Positions 27,422 through 35,966 of a DNA stretch of 64,000 nt are shown piece by piece; position 1 is the first letter of the stretch; each line of letters begins with the position of its first letter. The stretch is from assembly GCA_014656015.1 (NCBI GenBank), contig BNBP01000020.1, positions 1-64,000 on the forward strand, written 5' to 3'. The DNA is from Streptomyces griseoaurantiacus (GTDB taxonomy: Bacteria; Actinomycetota; Actinomycetes; Streptomycetales; Streptomycetaceae). The notes beneath the pieces are model-generated. The model worked only from the letters and a program-made list of their open reading frames with translations. It had not been told where the DNA came from and did not search any database. A program made the position numbers and the translations under genes.

Positions 27422-28453
27422 GTGACCGGCACCCCCGCACGCACGGACGACAACCGGCCCGACACCTCCGCGCACGCCACGACCCTCCGCATCCTCGGCA
27501 CCAGCGACGTCGCGGGCCTCGACATCTCCCTCGCCGAGGTCGTCGACGTGGTCGAGCGGGCGTACCGCACCTTGGCCGACGGCAAGTCGGCCAACCCGCG
27601 CAAACTCACCGTGAAGCCCGACGACGGCCACTCCGTCTCGTACGCCATGCTCGGCCGGGACGGCGTCCGCGAGGTCGTCGCGATCAAGACCTCGTACAAG
27701 CACGGCCTCGACAGGGGCCGTGACGAGCAGCGCTACTACACCACTCTCACCCTGTACGACGACGTCACCGGCCTGCCGGTCGCGATGATGGACTGCGGCC
27801 GCATCGGCTCGCTGCGCACCCCGGCCGTCTCGGCCCTGCTCGCCCGCGAGTCGGCGGCGCCCGGCAGCCGCAGCGCACTGGTCATCGGCACCGGCACCCA
27901 GGGCCGGCTGGCCCTGCCGTTCCTCCTCACCACCCTGCCCGACCTCGACCGGCTCATGGTCCACGGCACCCACCCCGACGGCCTCGCGGCGGTCCGCGCA
28001 CAACTGGAGCACTTCTATCCCGGACGGGAGGTCGAGGTCGTCGAGGACGTACGGGCCGCCGCGGCCGACGCCGACGTCGTGGTCGCCGCCGCCGGACAGC
28101 ACACACCCGCCGCGATCGAGGCGGCCGACCTGAAGACGGGCGCCCTGTCCATCCTGGTCGGCCACGGCATCGCCCCCTCCACCCTGCACGAGGCGGACCG
28201 GGTGATCGCCACCAGCGAGGCGCAGATGAGGGTCACCGGCACCGACATGGCCGATGCCGACGGCGACCTCCCGCCCGTGGACGCGGAGTTCCCGGAGATC
28301 GTGGCGGGCCGTGCCGTGGGCCGGCGCTCGGCGGACGAGCGGATCTTCGCCTACAACAGCGGACTCGTCGTCACCGACATCGCCCTCGGTCACCGGTTCG
28401 CGCAGCTCGCCGTCGAACAGGGCCTGGGAACGAGGGTGCCGCTGTGGCAGTGA
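27422..28453 (+). CDS. SbnB-like ornithine cyclodeaminase-family dehydrogenase
   Basis: 343 residues, GTG start. The Rossmann fold motif ALVIGTGTQGRLALPFLL and the family patterns NPRKLTVKPDD, VAIKTSYKHGLDRGRDEQRY and CGRIGSLRTPAVSALLARES match the ornithine cyclodeaminase family. SbnB from staphyloferrin B synthesis oxidatively splits N-(carboxyethyl-amino) glutamate to L-2,3-diaminopropionate and 2-oxoglutarate. An SbnA-like gene two positions downstream supports that role. Overlaps the decarboxylase gene. Confidence 0.85.
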   Translation: MTGTPARTDDNRPDTSAHATTLRILGTSDVAGLDISLAEVVDVVERAYRTLADGKSANPRKLTVKPDDGHSVSYAMLGRDGVREVVAIKTSYKHGLDRGRDEQRYYTTLTLYDDVTGLPVAMMDCGRIGSLRTPAVSALLARESAAPGSRSALVIGTGTQGRLALPFLLTTLPDLDRLMVHGTHPDGLAAVRAQLEHFYPGREVEVVEDVRAAAADADVVVAAAGQHTPAAIEAADLKTGALSILVGHGIAPSTLHEADRVIATSEAQMRVTGTDMADADGDLPPVDAEFPEIVAGRAVGRRSADERIFAYNSGLVVTDIALGHRFAQLAVEQGLGTRVPLWQ

Positions 28454-29817
28454 CCCAGGCCACCGGGGCCGCGGCGGGCGGCTCCGTCGGAGCCCCGCCC
28501 CTGCCCGCCCACCCCGATCCGCAGCTCGACGCCATCCTGGACGGCGCGCTTCCGCACGAGCTGTCGTACGCGCTCGGTGGTCCCTTCCACCTGCTGCTGC
28601 CCGAGCGTTTCGACGCCAACGCCGCCGCTTTCGAGGGCGTGTTGCACGAGGCAGGTGTCGAGGGCCGCGTGTACTACGCGAAGAAGGCCAACAAGGCCGC
28701 CGTATGGATGGACCGCTGCGCGCTGTCCGGGCGGGGCGTGGACGTGGCCGGCGCGGGGGAGCTGCGGGACGCGCTCGGGCACGGCGTGCGCGGTGAGCAC
28801 CTCGTGGTCACCGGGCCCGCCAAGGCCGGCGATCTGCTGCGCGTGGCCGTCCTGCAGGGCTGCCTGATCGCCGTCGACGCCCTCGACGAGCTGGAGAACG
28901 TCCTCGCGCAGGCGCGCACCGCCGCCCGGCCGGCGCGCGTGCTGCTGCGGCGGCTGCCGCCGGCCCAGCCGCACAGCCGCTTCGGAGTGGACGGCGGGGA
29001 GTTGAAGACCGCTCTCGCACGGTGCGCGCAGGCCCGGGACGCCGTCGTCGTCGAGGGCTTCTCCTTCCACCTGTCCGGCTACGACCCCTCGCAGCGCGCC
29101 TCGGCGGCGCGTGAACTCGTCGAGCTGTGCCTCAAGGCCCGGGCCATGGGGCACAGGGCGGACCGGATCAGCATCGGTGGCGGCTTCGCCGTCGACTACA
29201 CCGACGCCGGCCACTGGGAAGCCTTCCTGCGCGAGCAGCGGCCAGAGCACTATCACGCGGGCAGGTCCTTCGACCCGGCGGACTTCTATCCGTACCACTC
29301 GCCGGTGGCGGGCGCCGCTGCCCTGCGCGCGGTCCTCGCCGCGGACGGTCTCGCCGGACGACTGCGCGAGGCGGGCGTGCAGCTCCTGCTGGAGCCGGGC
29401 CGGGCCCTGCTGGACCGGGCCGGGTGCACGGTGTTCCGCGTACAGGGCGTGAAGGACCGCGACGGCTACGGCATCGTCACCGTGGACGGCAGCAGCCTGA
29501 GCCTGTCCGAGCAGTGGTTCGACAGCGAGTACCTGCCGGATCCCGTGCTGCTGCCCCGGCACGAGCCGCACGGCGAGCCCTACGCCGCCTGCGTGGGCGG
29601 TGCGACCTGCCTGGAGTCGGACATGGTCAGCTGGCGCAAGGTGCGGTTCCCCACGCGCCCGGCAGCCGGCGATCTCCTGGTCTACCCCAACACCGCCGGA
29701 TACCAGATGGACTCCAACGAGTCCCCCTTCCACGAACTACCGCTTCCCCCGAAGGTCGTCCTCGACATCGCCGGCGGCACCACCCGCTGGCGGCTCGACC
29801 GCCCTCCACTCGCCTGA
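28450..29817 (+). CDS. PLP-dependent decarboxylase (fold type III, SbnH/DAP decarboxylase-like)
   Basis: About 455 residues. The GTG at 28450 overlaps the previous stop (GTGA); a GTG at 28444 is also possible. The Schiff-base lysine region is RVYYAKKANKAAVW, followed by GVDVAGAGELRDAL, the phosphate-binding ISIGGGFAVDY, LLEPGRALLDRAG and the active-site cysteine segment GGATCLESDMVSW. Relatives decarboxylate diaminopimelate, ornithine or, for SbnH, a citryl-diaminopropionate intermediate. Substrate here is unknown; diaminopropionate or its conjugate is the natural guess. Confidence 0.87.
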   Translation: MTQATGAAAGGSVGAPPLPAHPDPQLDAILDGALPHELSYALGGPFHLLLPERFDANAAAFEGVLHEAGVEGRVYYAKKANKAAVWMDRCALSGRGVDVAGAGELRDALGHGVRGEHLVVTGPAKAGDLLRVAVLQGCLIAVDALDELENVLAQARTAARPARVLLRRLPPAQPHSRFGVDGGELKTALARCAQARDAVVVEGFSFHLSGYDPSQRASAARELVELCLKARAMGHRADRISIGGGFAVDYTDAGHWEAFLREQRPEHYHAGRSFDPADFYPYHSPVAGAAALRAVLAADGLAGRLREAGVQLLLEPGRALLDRAGCTVFRVQGVKDRDGYGIVTVDGSSLSLSEQWFDSEYLPDPVLLPRHEPHGEPYAACVGGATCLESDMVSWRKVRFPTRPAAGDLLVYPNTAGYQMDSNESPFHELPLPPKVVLDIAGGTTRWRLDRPPLA

Positions 29818-29852
29818 CCCCCTCCCCGACGTAACCGACTTGGAGCCCTCCG

Positions 29853-30881
29853 ATGGACAAGGCGCTCGCGCGTCCGGCCGTGGTCAGACGTGTCTCCGAC
29901 CTCATAGGTCACACCCCGCTCCTCGAGCTGTGCCATACCGCCACGGGCGGCCGACTGCTGCTCAAACTCGAGCAGTTCAACCCGACCGGCACCGCGAAGA
30001 TCCGCATGGCCCGGCAGATGGTCCTCGACGCCGAGGAACGCGGACTGCTGCGCCCCGGCGGCCGTATCATCGAGTCGACCTCCGGCAACACCGGTCTCGG
30101 GCTGGCCGTGATCGCGGCCGAGCGCGGCTACACCTTCACCGCGGTCGTCGACCATCACGCCGCCGCGGACAAGCTGCGCGGCATGAAGGCGCTCGGCGCC
30201 GAACTCGTCCATGTCGCGGAGGAGGGCGACGAGGAGCTGGCCACCGCCGCTCGCGAGGAGTTCGCGGAGAAGCTGGCGGCCGAGAGCGACAACGCCTACT
30301 TCACCGAGCAGCACAACAACATGGCGAACGGGGAGGGTTACCGGCCGGTGGCTCACGAGATCGACGCGGCTCTGGACGGCCGTGTCGACATCCTGATCGG
30401 CGCCGTGGGGACCGGCGGCGGGCTCTTCGGAACCGGCGGCGAACTGCGCAAGACCGTACCGGGTGTACGGATCGTCGGTGTCGAGCCGAAGGGGTCGATC
30501 GCCTTCGGGCCCCCCGCCCACGGCTACTACCAGTCCGGCACCGGCACTCCCGAGGGCGCCACCATCGGCGCCATGGTCGACTACCGCCTGCTGGACGAGG
30601 GCGCCAAGGTCGGCGACGTCGAGGCGTTCGCCACCGCACGGGTCCTGGCCCGCCGTCTCGGCCTCCTCGTCGGCGGCTCCGCGGGCGGCGTCGTGTACGA
30701 GGCGCTGACCCGGATGTCCTCGCGGCCTCCGGGCACCACCATGGTCGCGCTGGTCAACGACGGAGGCGAGAAGTACATGGACACCGTCTTCGACGACGAC
30801 TGGATGAACGCCCGCGACCTGATCGACCCGGCTGTCGAGCGTGAGATCGACGAGCTGCTGACCCGACTCCGCGAGAACTGA
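29853..30881 (+). CDS. SbnA-like PLP-dependent synthase (cysteine synthase family)
   Basis: 342 residues. The PLP lysine lies in QFNPTGTAKIRMARQMV (cysteine synthases have NPTGSVKDR), the substrate loop is ESTSGNTGLGLAVIAAERGY, the phosphate-binding glycine loop GAVGTGGGLFGTGGEL, and the C-terminal GLLVGGSAGGVVYEAL. SbnA condenses O-phosphoserine and glutamate to the precursor that SbnB cleaves to L-2,3-diaminopropionate. It follows the decarboxylase by 35 bases and is 5 bases from the MATE gene. Confidence 0.88.
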   Translation: MDKALARPAVVRRVSDLIGHTPLLELCHTATGGRLLLKLEQFNPTGTAKIRMARQMVLDAEERGLLRPGGRIIESTSGNTGLGLAVIAAERGYTFTAVVDHHAAADKLRGMKALGAELVHVAEEGDEELATAAREEFAEKLAAESDNAYFTEQHNNMANGEGYRPVAHEIDAALDGRVDILIGAVGTGGGLFGTGGELRKTVPGVRIVGVEPKGSIAFGPPAHGYYQSGTGTPEGATIGAMVDYRLLDEGAKVGDVEAFATARVLARRLGLLVGGSAGGVVYEALTRMSSRPPGTTMVALVNDGGEKYMDTVFDDDWMNARDLIDPAVEREIDELLTRLREN

Positions 30882-30886
30882 CGCCG

Positions 30887-32290
30887 ATGCCGACTCCGCT
30901 CACCACCCTCCTCCGCGACGGCCGCGCCCTGGCGACCCTGGCCGTCCCGCTCGCCCTGACCCAGCTCGCCCAGGTCGCACTCACCACCACCGACACAGTG
31001 GTGATGGGTCTGATGGGCACCGAGGCCCTGGCCGGCGGCGGCCTGGCGCTGGTCGTCTTCAACCAGCTGCGCACCATGGGCGTCGGCATGGTCACGGCCG
31101 TCGGCAACCAGGTCTCGGCCGCCTCCGCCCGCGCCGACGAGGACGAGCACCTCACCGACGAGGCCAGGGAAGAGGTGGTGGACATCGTCCGCGCCGCGCT
31201 GGCGCTGGCCACCCTGTCCGGCATCGTCGGCGCGGTCGTCATCCTGCTGATCGGGCAGGCCGTCGCCTTCCTCGGCCAGGACCCCGAGGTCGTCGAGACG
31301 GCCTGGCCGGTGCTGCTGGCCCTCGCACCCGGTCTGATCCCCTGCCTGTGGTTCCAGGCGATACGGCAGTTCACGGTCGGCATGCGCCGCCCGCAGGCGC
31401 TGCTTCGGATCACCCTCGCTTCCGTCGCCGTGAACGCGGCCCTGAACTGGGGCCTGATCGACGGCGTCTGGATCCTGCCGGAACTGGGTCTGCCCGGCAT
31501 CGGCGTCTCCACCTCACTCGTGTACGCGCTGACCTGCCTGGCGCTCCATGTCTCGGCCCGCCGTGATCCCCGGCTGGCGCCACTCCTGGACGTGCGGATG
31601 TGGAAGGCCCGCCCGGCCACGCTGCGCAGGCTCACCGGCCTGGGCCTGCCGATCGCCGCGACCTACGGCTCCGAGGCCGGGTTCTTCTCCGTCGTCGCCC
31701 TGATCATCGGCACCTTCGGCGGCGCCGCCCTGGCCGCACACACCGCCGTCAACCAGCTCGTCTACATCGTCTTCCAGACAGCCGTCGGCCTGTCCCACGC
31801 CGCGTCCCTCAACGTCAGCAGGGAACTCGCCCTGAACCGGATCACGGCGGCCCGGCGCCTCAAGAACACCGCGCTGGCATGCGCGGTCGCAGTGATGGCG
31901 GTGGTCGGCGTCGTCTACCTCACCGTCCCCGGGTTGGTGCTGCGCCCCTTCCTCGACCCCTCGGCCCCTGAGGGGAACAACGCGACGGACATCGCCACGA
32001 AGCTCCTCGCGGTCGCGGCGGTGCTGCAGTTCTTCGACTGCGCCCAGAACATCGGCGTCGGCCTGCTGCGTGGTCTCGACGACACCAGGAGCGGCTTCCG
32101 CATCACCCTCGTCGGGTACTGGCTGATCGGCCTGCCCGCCGCCTGGCTGCTCGGCCACCTTGCCGACCTGGAGACCGTCGGTGTCTGGCTCGGCCTCCTC
32201 ACCGGCCTCGCCGCGACCGCCGTGCTCCTGCTGCGCCGCTACAACCAGGCACTGTCCGGCCGCGCCGCCGTGAAGCCGGCCGTCGCCTGA
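30887..32290 (+). CDS. MATE family efflux transporter
   Basis: 467 residues with twelve predicted membrane helices in two halves. Typical MATE text: ALTTTDTVVMGLMGTEALAG near the N-terminus, WFQAIRQFTVGMRRPQALLR in the middle, and QNIGVGLLRGLDDTRSGFRI near the C-terminus. It starts 5 bases after the SbnA-like gene, so it should be co-transcribed and is the likely exporter of the pathway product. A strong hairpin follows 15 bases after the stop. Confidence 0.92.
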   Translation: MPTPLTTLLRDGRALATLAVPLALTQLAQVALTTTDTVVMGLMGTEALAGGGLALVVFNQLRTMGVGMVTAVGNQVSAASARADEDEHLTDEAREEVVDIVRAALALATLSGIVGAVVILLIGQAVAFLGQDPEVVETAWPVLLALAPGLIPCLWFQAIRQFTVGMRRPQALLRITLASVAVNAALNWGLIDGVWILPELGLPGIGVSTSLVYALTCLALHVSARRDPRLAPLLDVRMWKARPATLRRLTGLGLPIAATYGSEAGFFSVVALIIGTFGGAALAAHTAVNQLVYIVFQTAVGLSHAASLNVSRELALNRITAARRLKNTALACAVAVMAVVGVVYLTVPGLVLRPFLDPSAPEGNNATDIATKLLAVAAVLQFFDCAQNIGVGLLRGLDDTRSGFRITLVGYWLIGLPAAWLLGHLADLETVGVWLGLLTGLAATAVLLLRRYNQALSGRAAVKPAVA

Positions 32291-32305
32291 GCCCCTCGCG
32301 CGCAC

Positions 32306-32330
32306 CCCGCTCGTCCGGAGGACGAGCGGG
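32306..32330 (+). terminator. Terminator after the biosynthetic operon
   Basis: A perfect 11-bp stem CCCGCTCGTCC / GGACGAGCGGG with a GGA loop, 15 bases after the MATE stop codon. No T-run, as is common in Streptomyces. Confidence 0.75.
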
Positions 32331-32429
32331 TACTCCACGCAGCCTGGGGAAGGCCAGCGCGTGCGCTCTTCGTGAGAGGTTGCCCGTGAGGAACGGGACG
32401 GGGACGCACGACCACCGGCATGCCGGGAG

Positions 32430-34391
32430 TCAATTCGTCTCCCTCGGTGGCTCCGTGGCCGGCGGTGGGAGAGCGGCGTCCTCGAGGGCGGACCGAAGGG
32501 CCGTCAGTCTTCGGTGCAGTTCCGGTTCATAGGCCGGGCGCGGAGTCCGGGGCACGCGGGACAGGGCCGAACCGATGCCGGGGGAGCCGGGCAGGTCGGT
32601 GCGGGCCGCACCGGAGAGGGCACGGAGGAAGTCTCCGACCCGCGCGCTCTCGTCCGGGGCCGGAGCCGAGGCATCGCGCAGGAGGTTCCAGCACAGCAGA
32701 CGGCGGATCGCCAGCAGGGACGGCCAGAGCCGGTCGGCGGTACGGGTGGCGCGGATCTCCTCGACGGGCACCGAGGCGTGCATGGTCCACAGGTCCGAGG
32801 TCCGCTGCCAGGCGGTTGCCTCGGAGGCGGCGTGGAACGTCCCCGTGCGCAGGCGTTCCCCCACGGCCGAGCCCGTCGCCGCCACGGCCACCGAGACGGC
32901 GGCTCGCACCCGGCGCAGTGGCACGCCCCTCACCAGAAGGGCCGCGGCCATCCCGAGGCACATGCCGAGGGTGAGGTCGAGCAGTCGGTACGCGGCGAGT
33001 GGCGCCAGGTCCGGCTTCGGGAGGACGGCGTCCACGAGCAGCAGCGCGACGGGGGTGTTGAGCAGGGTGCGCAGGAGCAGGGCGCTGGGGGGCAGGCCGC
33101 GCGAGACGCCATGGACCACCGTGGCGACGGCCACGGTCGCCCCCGTACCGGGCTGGTGGACCTGGGCCACGAGGACCGTGATCGCCACTCCGGCCACCGT
33201 ACCGACGAACCGGGAACCGACGCGCTGCGACGGCTGCCGGCCCGGTCCGCCCTGGAGTGACGCGGCCGCTCCCACGGCCACCCACGCCGGGTGCAGCAGG
33301 GGGAGCGCCCAGCCCAGGGCGGTGCCCACCGCGACGGCCAGTGCGACGCGCAGGGCGACCGTCGGGGCGGGGGAGGCGGACGACACGGCGTGACGCATCT
33401 CGGCGCCCAGACTCCTGCGCGGCGGCAACCGCGGCGCCCGCGGTGCCCGGGCGGGCCGCGAGGGAGGCGGGGCCCCCGGCGTTCCACCGGCACGGTTCGG
33501 CGGGGCGGGGGCGCTTCCGCCCGACGGTGGAAGCGGGGACCCCGGAGTCGCGCCGGCCCGCACCGCCGCCGCCGACGCCCTCAGCCAGGGAGCCCACGTG
33601 GCCGGCACCGGGTCCCCGCCCCGCTCCGCGGCGTTCTGCAGCGTGTCGAACACCGCTTCCAGCCGCACCATGAGGTCGAAGAGCGCCAGCCGTCGGGGAG
33701 CCGGTGCCGTGCCTCGGCCCCGGGCGTCCTCGAGCGCCGCCCACGCCGCGTGCACCGCCGTGCACGCGCTCCGCCGGGCGGCCGAGGAGTCGCCCCGTGG
33801 CGGCACGGCCGCGGCACGGCGGGCCGTGTCCGCGAAGGCGGCGACCGACCGGAAGGCGGCCGAGACCGCACGCTCCTCGGGCGCGTAGGGCCGGACGAGC
33901 CGGCCCGACATGGCGGACAGCCAGGACACGGACGCGCCGATGGCGACGCAGCAGGCCCGGGTCACCGTCTCCGCGAGACCCACCGGGGGCAGGAAGGCGG
34001 CCAGCGCCGAGACCAGGACGACGAAGTAGCTGCCCGGTCCGCTCAGATGGAGGGTGTGGACGAACAGGGTGGCGCCGCCCGCCACGACGGCGAGCACCGC
34101 CGTCATCGCCCAGACGTCTCCCGCGACCAGCGAACCCGCCGTGAACGTCACCACGAAACCCGCGCAGAGCAGCCCCAGAACGGGGCCCCGCCGCGGATAG
34201 GGATCCCGTGTTCCGTAGGCGTCGACGTAGCACCCGATCGCGGCGAACACCCCGTAGTGGAGGCCGGCGACGGCCGTGACGGCACCGAGGCAGAGCCCGA
34301 AGGTCAGCGTCGACCGGACGGCACGCCACCGGTCGAACGCGGGCGGCACGGTGCGCCACCGGTGCGCCTTCCGGGTGACCGCACGGCTCAC
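32430..34391 (-). CDS. FUSC family integral membrane protein
   Basis: About 653 residues from the GTG that overlaps the upstream crcB remnant's stop (GTGA). Two sets of helices are visible: an N-terminal one (TFGLCLGAVTAVAGLHYGVF, then AAIGCYVDAYGTRDPYP and further helices) and a C-terminal one (VALRVALAVAVGTALGWALP to DLTLGMCLGMAAALLVRG), with a long soluble segment between. This matches fusaric-acid-resistance/aromatic-acid exporter type (FUSC) proteins. Substrate unknown. The longer frame upstream, to 35663, is a shadow. Confidence 0.8.
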   Translation of the reverse strand: MSRAVTRKAHRWRTVPPAFDRWRAVRSTLTFGLCLGAVTAVAGLHYGVFAAIGCYVDAYGTRDPYPRRGPVLGLLCAGFVVTFTAGSLVAGDVWAMTAVLAVVAGGATLFVHTLHLSGPGSYFVVLVSALAAFLPPVGLAETVTRACCVAIGASVSWLSAMSGRLVRPYAPEERAVSAAFRSVAAFADTARRAAAVPPRGDSSAARRSACTAVHAAWAALEDARGRGTAPAPRRLALFDLMVRLEAVFDTLQNAAERGGDPVPATWAPWLRASAAAVRAGATPGSPLPPSGGSAPAPPNRAGGTPGAPPPSRPARAPRAPRLPPRRSLGAEMRHAVSSASPAPTVALRVALAVAVGTALGWALPLLHPAWVAVGAAASLQGGPGRQPSQRVGSRFVGTVAGVAITVLVAQVHQPGTGATVAVATVVHGVSRGLPPSALLLRTLLNTPVALLLVDAVLPKPDLAPLAAYRLLDLTLGMCLGMAAALLVRGVPLRRVRAAVSVAVAATGSAVGERLRTGTFHAASEATAWQRTSDLWTMHASVPVEEIRATRTADRLWPSLLAIRRLLCWNLLRDASAPAPDESARVGDFLRALSGAARTDLPGSPGIGSALSRVPRTPRPAYEPELHRRLTALRSALEDAALPPPATEPPRETN

Positions 34392-34557
34392 CACAGGGCC
34401 TGGGCGGCAGCCCCGCCCGCGAACGACAGGGCGAGCCCGAGGGCGACCGTGGCCAGCAGATAGCCGCCGGCCCGGGCGGTCCTGCGGGCGTCGGCCATGG
34501 ACAGGAGCTCGAGGGAGAACGTGGACCAGGTGGACAGGGCGCCGCAGAACCCCACGG
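34388..34557 (-). pseudogene. crcB: C-terminal remnant of fluoride exporter CrcB
   Basis: The minus strand encodes VGFCGALSTWSTFSLELLSM, then ADARRTARAGGYLLATVALG and LSFAGGAAAQALW before a stop. The GFCGALSTWSTF motif is the central signature of CrcB/Fluc fluoride channels. The N-terminal half, about 65 residues, is missing; upstream sequence belongs to the oppositely oriented DUF3533 gene. The stop still overlaps the FUSC start, as if it was once an operon member. Confidence 0.7.
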
Positions 34558-34583
34558 TCCCCCTGCTCCCTCCACCTGGGGTA

Positions 34584-35642
34584 ATGCCCCAGACCACTGG
34601 GACCGGTCCGGCCGGCCGCTCCTTCCTCGGCGAGGTGAAGAAGGCCGTCACTCCGCGCGCCGCCCTGCTCGTGGTCGCAGTGGTGGCCGTCCAGCTGCTG
34701 TTCATCGCCTCCTACGTGGGGGCCCTGCACCACCCGAGGATGAGGGACGTGCCCTTCGGGGTCGTCACGCCCGGAGCAGCCGCCGCACAGCAGAAGGCCC
34801 GGCTGGAGGGCCTGCCCGGCTCCCCGCTGGACCCCCGCACGGCGACCGACGAGGCCACGGCCCGCGAGCGGATCCTGCACCGGGAGATCGACGGGGCGCT
34901 GGTCGTGGATCCGGACGGACGCCGGGACGTCCTGCTGGTCGCCTCCGGCGGCGGCAGCGCCCTCGCCACCGACCTGCGCGCCCTCCTGACCGACGTGGAG
35001 AGGGCCTCGGGGCGCACGGTACGGACGGTCGACGTGGCCCCGTCCTCGCCGCAGGACTTCGACGGGCTGTCGTCCTTCTACGTGGTCGTGGGCTGGTGTG
35101 TCGGCGGCTATCTGTGCGCCTCGATCATCGCGATCAGTGCCGGCGCCCGCCCCGCCGACCCGCTCCGCGCGGCCGTCAGGCTCGGCGCCGTGGCCCTGAC
35201 CGCGCTCGTCGGCGGACTGGGCGGCGCGGTGATCGTCGGTCCGGTCCTGGGCGCGCTGCCCGGCAGCGTGGCCGCTCTGTGGGGACTCGGAGCCCTGGTC
35301 ACGTTCTCCGTCGGCGCCGTCACCCTGGCCCTCCAGGGCTTCTTCGACGTCGTCGGTATCGGGCTGGCGATCCTCTTGGTGGTGGTCGCCGGCAATCCGA
35401 GCGCGGGTGGAGCCTTCCCGCTGCCCATGCTGCCGCCGTTCTGGGCGTCGATCGGTCCGGCGCTGCCGCCGGGCGCGGGGACGTGGACGGCCCGCTCGTT
35501 CGCGTACTTCGACGGCAACGCCGTGCTCGGACCCCTGCTGGTGCTGGCGGCGTGGGCCCTGGCGGGGAGCGTGCTGACCATGCTGTCGGCAGTGCCGCAC
35601 CGCGAGCGGAACGAGGAGGGGACGACCGCGCCGACGCCCTGA
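34584..35642 (+). CDS. DUF3533/ABC-2-type membrane protein
   Basis: About 352 residues from ATG 34584 (an ATG at 34497 would overlap crcB sequence). One N-terminal helix (ALLVVAVVAVQLLFIASYVG), a long extracytoplasmic region (MRDVPFGVVTPGAAAAQQKA, IDGALVVDPDGRRDVLLVAS), then five C-terminal helices (SSFYVVVGWCVGGYLCASII to LLVLAAWALAGSVLTMLSAV). This is the YhgE/Pip-like, DUF3533 layout related to ABC-2 permeases. The function is unknown. The start codon sits within a small hairpin. Confidence 0.75.
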   Translation: MPQTTGTGPAGRSFLGEVKKAVTPRAALLVVAVVAVQLLFIASYVGALHHPRMRDVPFGVVTPGAAAAQQKARLEGLPGSPLDPRTATDEATARERILHREIDGALVVDPDGRRDVLLVASGGGSALATDLRALLTDVERASGRTVRTVDVAPSSPQDFDGLSSFYVVVGWCVGGYLCASIIAISAGARPADPLRAAVRLGAVALTALVGGLGGAVIVGPVLGALPGSVAALWGLGALVTFSVGAVTLALQGFFDVVGIGLAILLVVVAGNPSAGGAFPLPMLPPFWASIGPALPPGAGTWTARSFAYFDGNAVLGPLLVLAAWALAGSVLTMLSAVPHRERNEEGTTAPTP

Positions 35643-35683
35643 GGCGCGCCGGCGCCCGAGCACCCGCGGCGTCGCCGCTGCTG

Positions 35684-35857
35684 TGACGACCCACCGCTGG
35701 ACCGGCCGCTGCGGGCCGCGGATTCCATGGCCCGTGCGCGGTCACTCGACGTCGTCCGCCGCAACGGGTTGCGGCCGGGCGAGCTGGTCAACACGCTGCC
35801 GGACTTCTCGCGGATCGAGGCCGGCCGAACGACGTCGTGGCCCCACCGCGACGGCCG
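35684..35857 (+). pseudogene. Histidine kinase phosphoacceptor-domain remnant
   Basis: The frame DDPPLDRPLRAADSMARARS, then LDVVRRNGLRPGELVNTLPD and FSRIEAGRT looks like the dimerisation helices of a sensor kinase (relatives read AHRNALRLLKLVNTLLDFSRIEAGR). No ATPase domain follows and no sensor domain precedes; the fragment sits between the DUF3533 gene and the tetR operator. Confidence 0.6.
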
Positions 35858-35915
35858 CCGAGCGCCGTCCCGACCCGCTCGGCGGAGCCTGTCCGGCGGC
35901 GCGGGGACAGTTTTC

Positions 35916-35945
35916 AGGAACGATCGTTCTTGACTGATCGTTCCT
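35916..35945. promoter_or_regulatory. TetR-type operator
   Basis: Inverted repeat AGGAACGATC / GATCGTTCCT with a 10-bp spacer that contains TTGACT, a possible -35 element. It lies 22 bases upstream of the tetR-like start, so it is probably its own repressor's site. Confidence 0.7.
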
Positions 35946-35966
35946 CAACTGTCTACGGTGGTGGCC

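Noticed and set aside
34392..35663. 5' extension of the FUSC frame to 1077 codons
   Set aside because: The upstream part is antisense to the DUF3533 gene and out of frame with the crcB remnant; the GTG at 34391 with the GTGA overlap is the better start.
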